This document shows positions 7,683 through 16,401 of a DNA stretch of 64,000 nt, piece after piece. The DNA lies in the NCBI GenBank assembly GCA_023229505.1, contig JALNZD010000005.1, forward strand, positions 1 through 64,000, given 5' to 3'. The notes under the pieces are model-generated. The model was given only the letters and a program-made list of their open reading frames with translations. It searched no databases and was not told the origin of the DNA. The translations under genes were made by a program, and so were the position numbers. The first letter of the stretch is position 1. Each line of letters starts with the position of its first letter. The DNA comes from Bacteroidales bacterium (GTDB taxonomy: Bacteria; Bacteroidota; Bacteroidia; Bacteroidales; JAGOPY01).

Positions 7683-8735
7683 ATGTATATTAATCAAGAT
7701 AATTACGAGCAGTTCTTCCTCGATCACGCGGAAGGCAACCTTTCCCCGGAAATGGAAAGGGAACTTACGGATTTTCTTGAAGCCAATCCTGATCTGAAGC
7801 CTGTTCTCAAAGATTTCGATCCATCTCCCCTGCCCTTCGAAGAATTTAACAACGACTCACTGAAAAAGCGGCTAAAAAAAAATATCCATCCTACGGGTCA
7901 TATTGATCAGGATAATGTCGATGAATGGATGATCAGGGATGTCGAAGGTCTTCTGAATGAAGCTGAAGAAAATGAATTGAAGGAATTTCTTTCTCTAAAC
8001 CCGGCTTATAGCTTTGATCATAAATTATTCGGGTATACGAAACTTTTGCCTGATCTTTCAATTTCCTACCGACGGAAAAATGAATTAAAGAAAGAAGGTG
8101 CCTATTTCCCTGTCAAACACCTGTTCTGGCTGTTACCGTCGGCAGCAGCCGTGATTCTGCTTTTCATCGGTATCAGGTTTTTCCAGCAGCCCGAGGTTAA
8201 AACAGTACCGCCTGTCAATCTCAATGTCTCTGAAATTCCTGAATCCAAGCCATCTCAGATCGCAGCACAAGTTTCAATTCCTGAGATGAAAAAAGAAATC
8301 AAGGCAATTAAAAATCCATCCCGGGATCAGATCGCTGAAATTGCACGCTCAATTTCATTCCGGTTAAAACCGTTTGCAGATCAGGCCAGCATTGCAGCTC
8401 ATCCGACAGAAGATGTCGCGTTGAGCATGTCCGGTCGTAAAAGCCTATCCATAATTACTATTGATAAAAAAGAGCCATCTCTCATCGCCAGGGTCTTTAG
8501 CAATATGCTGGACCAGGCCCGGGGTGGAATTCGTAAGCAGGCCAACTTCGACAAGATCCTGAAACCTGATTTCAATTTCTGGTCGTTCGCAAAAGCTGGT
8601 ATCAGCGGGTATAACAGCATCTCTGACCGCGACCTTGAGCTTTACATGAGGAAAGATGAAGATGGGAAGGTCAAATCTTATGCTTTGATTGACCAGGACC
8701 GGCTTCTTTGGTCGAAAGATCTGAATAAGGAATAA
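7683..8735 (+). CDS. Probable membrane anti-sigma factor
   Basis: A 350-residue protein starting at ATG 7683, right behind the sigma stop. The cytoplasmic N-terminus has two similar acidic helical segments (YEQFFLDHAEGNLSPEMERE and a second beginning near VEGLLNEAEENELKEFL). A single membrane segment lies near residues 140-160 (HLFWLLPSAAAVILLFIGI), followed by a periplasmic part. No zinc-binding HxxxCxxC is present. The role as anti-sigma factor rests on position and topology. Confidence 0.65.
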   Translation: MYINQDNYEQFFLDHAEGNLSPEMERELTDFLEANPDLKPVLKDFDPSPLPFEEFNNDSLKKRLKKNIHPTGHIDQDNVDEWMIRDVEGLLNEAEENELKEFLSLNPAYSFDHKLFGYTKLLPDLSISYRRKNELKKEGAYFPVKHLFWLLPSAAAVILLFIGIRFFQQPEVKTVPPVNLNVSEIPESKPSQIAAQVSIPEMKKEIKAIKNPSRDQIAEIARSISFRLKPFADQASIAAHPTEDVALSMSGRKSLSIITIDKKEPSLIARVFSNMLDQARGGIRKQANFDKILKPDFNFWSFAKAGISGYNSISDRDLELYMRKDEDGKVKSYALIDQDRLLWSKDLNKE

Positions 8736-8798
8736 GCTCTGTAACATTTTATGCCCTTATTCCGTCCCACGCAAAAGACTTTAACAATCAAAACGATT

Positions 8799-10352
8799 AT
8801 GAAAAAGAATAACATTTTGAAAGCAACCTTTGTTCTATCATTCTTTTGGATGATTTTCCTGTTAAACACCTCTGTTATGGGACAGAATGAAATCATCCGC
8901 GAAACCCGTGATCTGCCAGCATTTGATCAGATTGATGTTGGCGGGGCATTTGAAGTGACACTTACTATTGGCGAACCTCAGAAGGTCGAAGTGGAAGCCA
9001 GGCAAAAAACCATCGGGCAAATTATCACCGGGGTTGAGGGCAACAAACTGGTCATTTCATCGAACAGGATCGGGGGCAATACGCCGCTAAACCTTTATAT
9101 CACCGTCCCTACCCTTTCGCGCATAGAAGCACATGGGGCGGCTGAAGTTAACGGAGAAAATATAATTAAAGCAGATATGCTTTCCATTGAAGTTTCAGGT
9201 GCGTCCACGGTTGACCTGAAACTGGATGTTATCACGCTAAGATCGGAAGTTTCCGGTGCAGCCGATCTGGAACTTTCAGGAAAAGCACAGCAGCATAGCG
9301 CCATTGTCAGTGGCGCTGCGACATTGGATGCCGAAGACCTGGTCACCATTACAACAGATGCTGATGTCAGCGGGGCTGCGACAGCAAATGTCAATGCTGA
9401 AAGAGTAACCGGGAAAACCAGTGGCGCAGGTGAAATTAATTCCGAAGAAGGGGAATGGGAAACTGAAGAATCCGAAGAGATCATAGTTAAAATAGATGAT
9501 GACAGCGACACCACTTACATCCATGTGCCAGGCACGGGCGTGGTAATCACAGAAGGTGATGATTCCGTGAAAGTGAAAGTAGGCAACAGGGTGATTATAA
9601 TTGATGAAGACGGAGAAGTTAAGACCAAACGTTGTAAAGAACCAAAATTCAATGGGCATTGGGCAGGTGTGGATATCGGCTTTAACGGCTATGTTAAACC
9701 GGATTTCAACATGAATTTCCCCAAAGAATACGAGTACCTGGATTTGAGGATGGAGAAATCAATTGCTGTTAACCTGAACTTTTTCGAACAGAATATATCT
9801 TTTTCGAAAAATCAGAAATGGGGAATGGTAACCGGCCTCGGACTTAGTTTTAACGATTACAGGTTCTTGCGCCCCACCAGGCTTAATATGGAATCCTCTA
9901 AACTGATCGGATACCTCGACCAGGATATCAGCATCCGGAAATCGAAATTATCTGTCATGTACGCAACACTCCCCATATTGTTCGAATTCCAGACGGCTCC
10001 CAGTTATCATAAAAATGGTTTTCATATCAACGTAGGTATTGTAGTCGGTGCCCGGTTATCTTCCCATACAAAAAAATATTACAACGAGCTGAATTCTGAA
10101 TTTCATATCACGCAATACAACCCTGAAACCAGTCTGTATGATGATGTTTTCATTGCCTTTTCACCGAATGATCCTAAAGTATATCATTACGGCGACTGGT
10201 TCCTGCAGCCTTTTAAATTTGACGCTACAGCCAGGATCGGATGGAATTTCCTTAATTTCTGGGCTAACTACTCCCTGAACACCATGTTCAGAAAAGGTAA
10301 AGGCCCGGAGCTATATCCATGGTCGGCGGGGATCACGCTGGCGTGCTTTTAA
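8799..10352 (+). CDS. GIN-domain (DUF2807) protein with beta-barrel C-terminus
   Basis: A 517-residue envelope protein; ATG 8799 gives a clean signal peptide ending near SVMGQ. After it come repeated beta-solenoid strands of DUF2807 type (EVSGASTVDLKL, EVSGAADLELSG, IVSGAATLDAED, DVSGAATANVNA), each with an SGA turn. An acidic linker follows around residues 215-270. The C-terminal 230 residues look like an outer-membrane barrel ending in aromatic strands (WSAGITLACF). It is probably an adhesin-like or barrel-anchored surface protein and a likely target of the adjacent sigma/anti-sigma pair. Confidence 0.75.
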   Translation: MKKNNILKATFVLSFFWMIFLLNTSVMGQNEIIRETRDLPAFDQIDVGGAFEVTLTIGEPQKVEVEARQKTIGQIITGVEGNKLVISSNRIGGNTPLNLYITVPTLSRIEAHGAAEVNGENIIKADMLSIEVSGASTVDLKLDVITLRSEVSGAADLELSGKAQQHSAIVSGAATLDAEDLVTITTDADVSGAATANVNAERVTGKTSGAGEINSEEGEWETEESEEIIVKIDDDSDTTYIHVPGTGVVITEGDDSVKVKVGNRVIIIDEDGEVKTKRCKEPKFNGHWAGVDIGFNGYVKPDFNMNFPKEYEYLDLRMEKSIAVNLNFFEQNISFSKNQKWGMVTGLGLSFNDYRFLRPTRLNMESSKLIGYLDQDISIRKSKLSVMYATLPILFEFQTAPSYHKNGFHINVGIVVGARLSSHTKKYYNELNSEFHITQYNPETSLYDDVFIAFSPNDPKVYHYGDWFLQPFKFDATARIGWNFLNFWANYSLNTMFRKGKGPELYPWSAGITLACF

Positions 10353-10488
10353 GTTTTGAGGTTTAAGTTTTAAGTGTTGAGTTATTTTCATTTCAAAAAT
10401 TTCTTTTATCTTTACCTCCCGTTCGATTTTAACTTAAAGGTTTAAATTACAACAACTTAAAACTCAAAACTCAAAACTTAAAACTCCG
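10350..10488. repeat. Inverted heptamer arrays framing the yebC promoter
   Basis: Five units of TAAGTTT/TGAGTTA type (10350-10384) and five units of AACTCAA/AACTTAA type (10454-10488) are reverse complements of each other, separated by 69 nt. The right arm ends 5 nt before the yebC ATG and occupies its whole ribosome-binding region. Confidence 0.8.
10407..10414 (+). promoter_or_regulatory. Possible -7 box of yebC
   Basis: TATCTTTA is one base off TAnnTTTG and lies between the two heptamer arms, about 80 nt before the start of yebC. Confidence 0.3.
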
Positions 10489-10493
10489 CAGGT

Positions 10494-11237
10494 ATGTCCG
10501 GTCATAATAAATGGTCCACGATCAAGCATAAAAAAGGGGCAGCTGATGCTAAGCGTTCCAAGATTTTTTCGAAAATTGTCAAAGAAATCCAGGTAGCCGT
10601 TAAAGAAGGGGGACCCGATCCCGACCATAATGCACGACTAAGGTTGGTGATCCAGAATGCCAAAGGGGTCAGTATGCCCAAGGACAATATCGAAAGGGCC
10701 GTTAAAGGCGGCAACAAAGATGCCAACAGCTTTTTCGAAGTGACTTTTGAAGGATACCTTCCTAATGCGGTAGCCGTTTTCATCGAATGCACAACCGACA
10801 ACCAACAAAGAACCGTCAGTAATATCAGATCAATTTTTAATAAATTCAACGGAAACATGGGGACTAATGGTTCTTTGAGCTTCATGTTCGACAGGAAAGG
10901 TGTTTTTTCAATCCCGAAGGAAAATCTCAAAGGAGAAGAATATGAACTTGATCTGATCGATGCCGGGGCCGAGGACATTTCGGCAGAAGAGGACTACATC
11001 ACAGTGGAGACAGCTATGGATGACTTTGGACGGATGCAGAAAAAACTGGAGGATCTGGAAATAGTTGCTGAAAATGCACGACTGCAGCGTATCCCAAAGG
11101 ATTACGTCACATTAGGCAAAGAAGAAACCAAAAAGATCATGAAGGCGCTTGATGTTTTTGATGAAGACGATGACGTCCAGAATGTTTATCATAACCTTGA
11201 CATCCCTGATGAACTCCTGGATGAAATGGAAGATTAG
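10494..11237 (+). CDS. YebC/PmpR family translation or transcription factor
   Basis: The 247 residues match the family length. The typical N-terminus MSGHNKWSTIKHKKGAADAK is present, followed by PKDNIERAVKG and the acidic middle domain. Members are cytosolic; some bind DNA as regulators, and others have been linked to relieving ribosome stalling. The 3' end overlaps the next gene by 17 nt, so the two are likely cotranscribed. Confidence 0.93.
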   Translation: MSGHNKWSTIKHKKGAADAKRSKIFSKIVKEIQVAVKEGGPDPDHNARLRLVIQNAKGVSMPKDNIERAVKGGNKDANSFFEVTFEGYLPNAVAVFIECTTDNQQRTVSNIRSIFNKFNGNMGTNGSLSFMFDRKGVFSIPKENLKGEEYELDLIDAGAEDISAEEDYITVETAMDDFGRMQKKLEDLEIVAENARLQRIPKDYVTLGKEETKKIMKALDVFDEDDDVQNVYHNLDIPDELLDEMED

Positions 11238-12702
11238 CAAGCCAATTTTTTTTATTATCCTGGGGCTGATATTTCTATCCCATCTCCCATTTATTAGCGC
11301 CGACCCCGACCGAAATATGTCTGTTGGCCGCGGACCTTTTACTGATGAAGGACTGAATACGATACAAATCAGGAATTGGGTCAATCACGGAGATCTTAAC
11401 CTTAGTGAATGTGATAACCTGCTAAAAACCCCTTTGCTGGGTTTCCCTTTAGCGGTAACTTATAAAATTTTCGGGGCAAATCATGTTGCCTCACGCCTTT
11501 ACGTCCTGGTTTTGCTTTTTCTGGCCTTACTCCTGATTGGTCTGCATGAGAAGAATCGTTTGATCATAATCATCTTTTCTTTGATTACACTTCTGCAATA
11601 CCAGGTATTTCAATCCTCTCATTTCAGCATGGCAGAGATGTTATCCAACGCCGCAGTCCTATTGTCCATTCATTATTTGGTCCGCTCATCCGATATGGAT
11701 CAAATCCAAAAAAAACGTGACGGTTTCGCTGTCTTATCAGGTGTATTTCTTTCTTTATCCTATTTCATCAAGATCCAGTTTATTTACCTGGTTTTGCTCC
11801 TTCCGATCGTGCTGATGATCCGATGGTTTACAACCAATTATTATATCAGGAGAATGATCATCAGGCAAGGATTTGCCATTACATCAACCCTTCTCTTTTT
11901 CCTTTTACTTTATTTAATGGCCTGGTACCTGCCCAATAAAGAAGCGTATGATTACATGATGGCGCATCAATCCGGCGAGTTTACTTTCTCCGGAAAGATC
12001 TGGGAATATATCCGCTTTAATCTCAATTATCATTTCCTGAAAGGTTGGATTCAATGGTTTGTTTATATTTTCCTGGCATTGCTTTTAGCGGGTTTCCTGG
12101 TGCTTAAACATACACCATCAAAGCGCTACCCCATCCTGTTTTTCTCCTCGCTGGTCTGGTTCCTGCTTGAATTGCATAAATTAGCCATGATTTACCTGCC
12201 TACCCGTTACCAGGTAAGCCTTTTTGTTTCAATGGGATTGCTGATGAGTGTTGTATCATATGAACTTTTATCATGGCCCGCAGCAAGAACAAGAACCTTT
12301 GTGAGGATCCTGACAATTGCGGTGCTTTTCACTATGACAGTCATCAATGGCTACAATTATATTGACACATTCCGCCACCGGACTTTTGTGATCCGTGATA
12401 CCAATGAATACCTTGCCGCGGGTTTACAACCAGATGATGTTGTGCTCGGAGCCTGGGCGCCTTCATTAACCTGGGATTCCAGGTCAAAAGCTCTGCCGGT
12501 CTGGAATAATTTCCTTAACTACCGGGATCCAGTCGCAAAATATCATCCCAGGGTAGTTATAGCTGAAACTGACGAACAGGATTCCGAGCAGGCCTGGTCC
12601 AGCCAGGGGATCGATCTCGGGGCTCTTTCCGACTCAACCAGAACATTGAAGATCGGGCAGTGGGAAATTAATATCTATTGGATGAAAATGTTTGATCAAT
12701 AA
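11221..12702 (+). CDS. GT-C-like polytopic membrane glycosyltransferase
   Basis: A 493-residue integral membrane protein with roughly ten hydrophobic segments. The first loop carries FTDEGLNTIQIRNW, resembling the acidic loop-1 motif of ArnT/PMT (GT39-like) enzymes that use lipid-linked sugars. A hydrophilic C-terminal domain follows from about residue 400. ATG 11221 is chosen because an earlier start would overlap yebC further and break the first membrane helix. The 3' end overlaps the convergent histidine kinase by 35 nt. Assignment is by fold pattern only. Confidence 0.6.
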   Translation: MKWKISKPIFFIILGLIFLSHLPFISADPDRNMSVGRGPFTDEGLNTIQIRNWVNHGDLNLSECDNLLKTPLLGFPLAVTYKIFGANHVASRLYVLVLLFLALLLIGLHEKNRLIIIIFSLITLLQYQVFQSSHFSMAEMLSNAAVLLSIHYLVRSSDMDQIQKKRDGFAVLSGVFLSLSYFIKIQFIYLVLLLPIVLMIRWFTTNYYIRRMIIRQGFAITSTLLFFLLLYLMAWYLPNKEAYDYMMAHQSGEFTFSGKIWEYIRFNLNYHFLKGWIQWFVYIFLALLLAGFLVLKHTPSKRYPILFFSSLVWFLLELHKLAMIYLPTRYQVSLFVSMGLLMSVVSYELLSWPAARTRTFVRILTIAVLFTMTVINGYNYIDTFRHRTFVIRDTNEYLAAGLQPDDVVLGAWAPSLTWDSRSKALPVWNNFLNYRDPVAKYHPRVVIAETDEQDSEQAWSSQGIDLGALSDSTRTLKIGQWEINIYWMKMFDQ

Positions 12703-14047
12703 TGGTTGGATTTTTAGGCAGCAAAAAAGTAACTTTTGTCCATACACCCTGTTCACTTGTTATCCAAATCTTTCCATTATGATTTTCAACGATTTGTTTG
12801 ACAATTGATAGTCCGAAACCCGATCCGGTTTTGATATCTTTAGGAACATTGCTGGCACGGTAAAATTCATCAAAAACAAATGACAGATCTTCTTTAGGAA
12901 TCCCAATCCCGGAATCGGAAATTTCCGTTAAGATTTGATTGTGTTTGTCCCTGACCGTCAATTCAACATGTCCATTTAGCGGGGTGTATTTCACAGCATT
13001 CAACAAAATATTGGAATATAATTCCTCAATCGCGAAAGGATTCCCGGTGATCTTTTGAATCGTGCTATCGAAGTATATATTGAAATCAATGGATTTGTCC
13101 CTGGCCAGGGTTTGAATTGGAATTACAACCTTATTGATCAGATCTTTTAATAAAAATTCCTCAAATTCACTGTCTTTTTGCAACCGTTTTCTTGTAAGAT
13201 TCAACAGGTTTTTAACAAAACCGTTAAGTAATTCAGTACGTTCAAAGGCGCGATTAGCAAATTCTTCCTGGACATCATTAAGGGGACCTGCTATTCCGGA
13301 CCGGATCACCTGCAGACAACTCAGGATTGCGGCGAGGTGACCTTTAATATCATGCGTTACACGCAGGACGTATTCATTTTTCAGTCTATCTTTATTTTCC
13401 AGCTCAAAGTTCGACTTAATAAAAGTTTCTTCGCTTTTTATTGACCTTGAAATAATCATGTGTGACAGGCTTACAACAAGGATTGCTGTGCAAGCGTATA
13501 TAAAACCGGCAATGTAAATAAAGAAAGTATTGTCGTGGAGATCAGGGTTGATAAATCCCTCAATGTGATAATGGGGAATGACTGAATAACATTCAAAAAA
13601 TGCCATAAAACCAACAAGAAGGAGGGCATAAGCGGCATAAAGATAACTTTGCAGTGTTTTATATATAGAACTGGCAATGATCAAATGAAAGAAAAAAAAG
13701 AGGAGCAATGGATTTTCAATGCCACCTGAAAAGTGGAGGATAAGAGTCAGAATAATCAGGTCCGTAATAATCTGGAAATGGATCTCCTGCTTGATTTTGG
13801 CAGTAGCCTTACTCCCCCCAGTTATAATAATCCGCTTCAGAATTATAGCATGGAAAATATTTAATAGAAGCAGGATAACTGCAAGATAATAAATCGGTTT
13901 ATCCTGAATAGAAATCTTGTATAAGTATTTGACAATATAATTTGAAATTACCAGGATGAATATTGCAATCCACCTGATCCTGACAAACCATCTGGCAAAG
14001 TGTACATGAGCCGGAATCAGTTTGTCATACACTTCATTTTTCTTCAT
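12668..14047 (-). CDS. RegB-like membrane histidine kinase
   Basis: A 459-residue sensor kinase. Six or so membrane helices fill residues 25-200. Between helices lies GGIENP (residues 108-113), matching the GGxxNP(F) quinone-binding signature of RegB/PrrB redox sensors. The H-box is RVTHDIKGH with His232, and Cys244 follows in the dimerisation helix. N box NILLNAVKYT, then DSGIGIP and GSGFGLSIVK complete the ATPase domain. It lies downstream of a response regulator and the hydrogenase/Hdr block on the same strand, so it may report quinone redox state to that system. Confidence 0.82.
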   Translation of the reverse strand: MKKNEVYDKLIPAHVHFARWFVRIRWIAIFILVISNYIVKYLYKISIQDKPIYYLAVILLLLNIFHAIILKRIIITGGSKATAKIKQEIHFQIITDLIILTLILHFSGGIENPLLLFFFFHLIIASSIYKTLQSYLYAAYALLLVGFMAFFECYSVIPHYHIEGFINPDLHDNTFFIYIAGFIYACTAILVVSLSHMIISRSIKSEETFIKSNFELENKDRLKNEYVLRVTHDIKGHLAAILSCLQVIRSGIAGPLNDVQEEFANRAFERTELLNGFVKNLLNLTRKRLQKDSEFEEFLLKDLINKVVIPIQTLARDKSIDFNIYFDSTIQKITGNPFAIEELYSNILLNAVKYTPLNGHVELTVRDKHNQILTEISDSGIGIPKEDLSFVFDEFYRASNVPKDIKTGSGFGLSIVKQIVENHNGKIWITSEQGVWTKVTFLLPKNPTIIDQTFSSNRY

Positions 14048-14148
14048 AATTATACATATTCACAGACCTGCTGTAAATTGATTATCAAATAATTGACGCT
14101 GAATGATTCAAAAAGGACAAAAGTGCCGGATATTATCCTGGCCATTGT

Positions 14149-14538
14149 TCATTCCTGAAGCATATCCCCGATCATTTCCGCGAGTTTAAGAGGATCAATA
14201 GGTTTATCCTGGTACCGCACATGCGGAAATGCCGATTCATCCTCCACGGCCGAGTACAGGTTAACCCCAAGCTGATCCCTCATACCGGTAAGCATAATGA
14301 TTGGCATTTTTTTAAACTCCGGTTCTTTTTTTATGGTGTGCAACAGGTTGTATCCTTCAAGGTCCGAGTTCATCATGATATCAAGAACCAATAAATCAGG
14401 TTGCTCACTCTTAAATTTTAAGAAACCGTCTTTTCCGTTATTAGCCGTAATAACACCAAAGCCTTTGCTTTCGAGTATGATCTGAAACGAGCGAAGAAGA
14501 TCTTCATCATCATCTACCAATAAAATCTTTTTTTTCAT
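14149..14538 (-). CDS. Single-domain response regulator
   Basis: A 129-residue CheY-like receiver with no output domain. The acidic pocket is DDDED at residues 9-13, the phosphoacceptor is Asp53 in LVLDIM, with Thr84 and Lys112 (QDKPID). An extra loop around residues 92-107 lengthens the alpha4 region. It sits between hdrA2 (93 nt upstream) and the kinase (102 nt downstream). With no DNA-binding domain it must signal by protein contact or phosphorelay. Confidence 0.87.
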   Translation of the reverse strand: MKKKILLVDDDEDLLRSFQIILESKGFGVITANNGKDGFLKFKSEQPDLLVLDIMMNSDLEGYNLLHTIKKEPEFKKMPIIMLTGMRDQLGVNLYSAVEDESAFPHVRYQDKPIDPLKLAEMIGDMLQE

Positions 14539-14630
14539 TATTCTTTTTTAATAAATAACATATGGTTAATTCATGTTAAGATTATATGATTGTCAGAGTC
14601 CTTATGGCCAGGATAAATCTTATACCTCTT

Positions 14631-16391
14631 TTAAATTGCTTCCTGTGGATCATATTCGACCCCGGCGAATAATCCGTCGATTTGTGCAAGTAACTGCTGA
14701 TCTGTAAAATGCCGGCCTTTAATTGCCGATGAAGGACAGGCTGCAACACAAACACCGCAGGCTTTACATAATACGCTGATAATATGACTATGACCTTCTT
14801 CTTCATTGAATTCAATGGCGCTGAACGGGCAGAGCTGATTACAGAACCTGCAACCGGAGCACATCTCTTCATTGACTTCAGAATAAACGGCATCAATTTC
14901 GATTTTTCCTTTTGATATCCTTGCCAGAATCCTGGCTGCAGCAGCCCTGGCTTGTGCAACAGTATCAGGTATGTCTTTTGGTGCAACACAAGTTCCGGCA
15001 ATAAAAATTCCGTCTGTTGTGGTCGCAACCGGTTCAAGTTTCGGATGACTCTCGATAAACCATCCTTCCTTATCCTGGCTAATATTGACAAGGTGTGCTA
15101 TTTCGTCCGCGTCTTCCCGGGCTTCCATCCCCACTAAAAGGATAACCAGGTCTGCAGGGATTTCGATGAGTTCCCCGCTTAGCTTTTCATTCACCTCAAT
15201 TATCATCGAGCAATCATCTTTTGGTCCTGCTCTGTGGATTACCGGCCTCTCACCTTTTTCATACATCAGGAACATTGTCTTGGCTTCCGATGAACGGCGG
15301 TAAAAATCCTCATGTCCTTTCCCAAAAGCATTCATATCAATATAAATGTCTGAGATATAACATTCTGGATTTGCAGATTTGATTTCATGTACATATTTCA
15401 GAGCGGTCATACAGCAAACCCTGGAGCAATACGAATGGAACTCCTGGCTTCGGCTTCCTACACAGTGAATTATAGCGACGTATTTGGGTATTTTACCTTC
15501 CCTGGTCTCAATTCGTCCGGAACGGACCATTTTTTCAAATTCGAAAGAAGTAATGACATCGGGCAATTTTCCATACCCATAATGTGTAATCCGCGATGCA
15601 TCGAATTCCTTATATCCTGTGCAGACTATCACATTTCCTATCTGGATTTCAGGCGGTTCAATCTCTCCGGCCAACTTCCCGTTAAGCTCATTTATGGTCG
15701 CGGTAAAATTTCCAATATATCCGGTAAGCCTGGTTACTTTTGATTTGAGGTGTAAATGGAGGTGTTTATGGTTCATAACGCGTGTAATCCTTTCTGTAAG
15801 AAGATCACGTGCGGAATACAAGTAGGGAGCTGTCAGGTCGACACGTGCCAGGTTACCTCCGAGATGATCTTCCTTTTCAACAAGGTAGACTAAATTGCCG
15901 GCATCTGCTAATTCAAGGGCAGCGGTCATCCCTGCAATACCGCCACCTATAACCAATATGTTCGGGCACATATCCACCGACATACTTTCCAGTGGATCGT
16001 GCAGCACAACTTTGCGGATGGCAGCCTGGACCAAGGCCATGGCTTTTTCGGTCGCTTCAATAGTGTCTTTGTGCACCCAACTGCATTGTTCACGGATATT
16101 CGCCATTTCCAGCAAATATTGGTTCAAGCCGGCTGATCTTAGTGCACTCCGGAATGTCCGCTCATGCATGTTCGGGCTGCAGGCAGCAACAACTATTCTG
16201 TCGAGCTTATTCTCCTTTATATCCTGGCTGATCATCTCCTGACCCGGGTTGGAGCACATATATCTATATGTCCTGGCAAGTACAACATGTGGAAGGCCGG
16301 CAACGAATTTCGCAACAGCTTCCACATCGACAATTTTGGCAATATTTGAGCCGCACATACATATGTAAACGCCGATTCTGCAACTTTTCAT
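14631..16391 (-). CDS. HdrA-like flavoprotein, N- and C-terminal cluster type
   Basis: This 586-residue iron-sulfur flavoprotein is of the heterodisulfide-reductase A / QmoA-QmoB type. The N-terminal cluster domain has CMC (Cys11, Cys13), Cys46 in YRYMCSNPG and Cys71 in ACSPNMHERTF. The FAD Rossmann motif GGGIAG is at 149-154. Two C-terminal [4Fe-4S] ferredoxin motifs have Cys511/514/517/521 and Cys542/545/548/552. It lacks the central CAAC motif and ferredoxin insertion that the other HdrA in this cluster has. It ends the hydrogenase-Hdr gene series, 10 nt after the QmoC-like gene, and probably carries electrons within that complex. Confidence 0.9.
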   Translation of the reverse strand: MKSCRIGVYICMCGSNIAKIVDVEAVAKFVAGLPHVVLARTYRYMCSNPGQEMISQDIKENKLDRIVVAACSPNMHERTFRSALRSAGLNQYLLEMANIREQCSWVHKDTIEATEKAMALVQAAIRKVVLHDPLESMSVDMCPNILVIGGGIAGMTAALELADAGNLVYLVEKEDHLGGNLARVDLTAPYLYSARDLLTERITRVMNHKHLHLHLKSKVTRLTGYIGNFTATINELNGKLAGEIEPPEIQIGNVIVCTGYKEFDASRITHYGYGKLPDVITSFEFEKMVRSGRIETREGKIPKYVAIIHCVGSRSQEFHSYCSRVCCMTALKYVHEIKSANPECYISDIYIDMNAFGKGHEDFYRRSSEAKTMFLMYEKGERPVIHRAGPKDDCSMIIEVNEKLSGELIEIPADLVILLVGMEAREDADEIAHLVNISQDKEGWFIESHPKLEPVATTTDGIFIAGTCVAPKDIPDTVAQARAAAARILARISKGKIEIDAVYSEVNEEMCSGCRFCNQLCPFSAIEFNEEEGHSHIISVLCKACGVCVAACPSSAIKGRHFTDQQLLAQIDGLFAGVEYDPQEAI

Positions 16392-16401
16392 GGCTTCTTT
16401 T

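Noticed and set aside
14582..15091. A 169-codon open frame on the minus strand
   Set aside because: It overlaps the HdrA2 gene in another frame, has no recognisable domain, and HdrA2 has clear motifs through the whole stretch.
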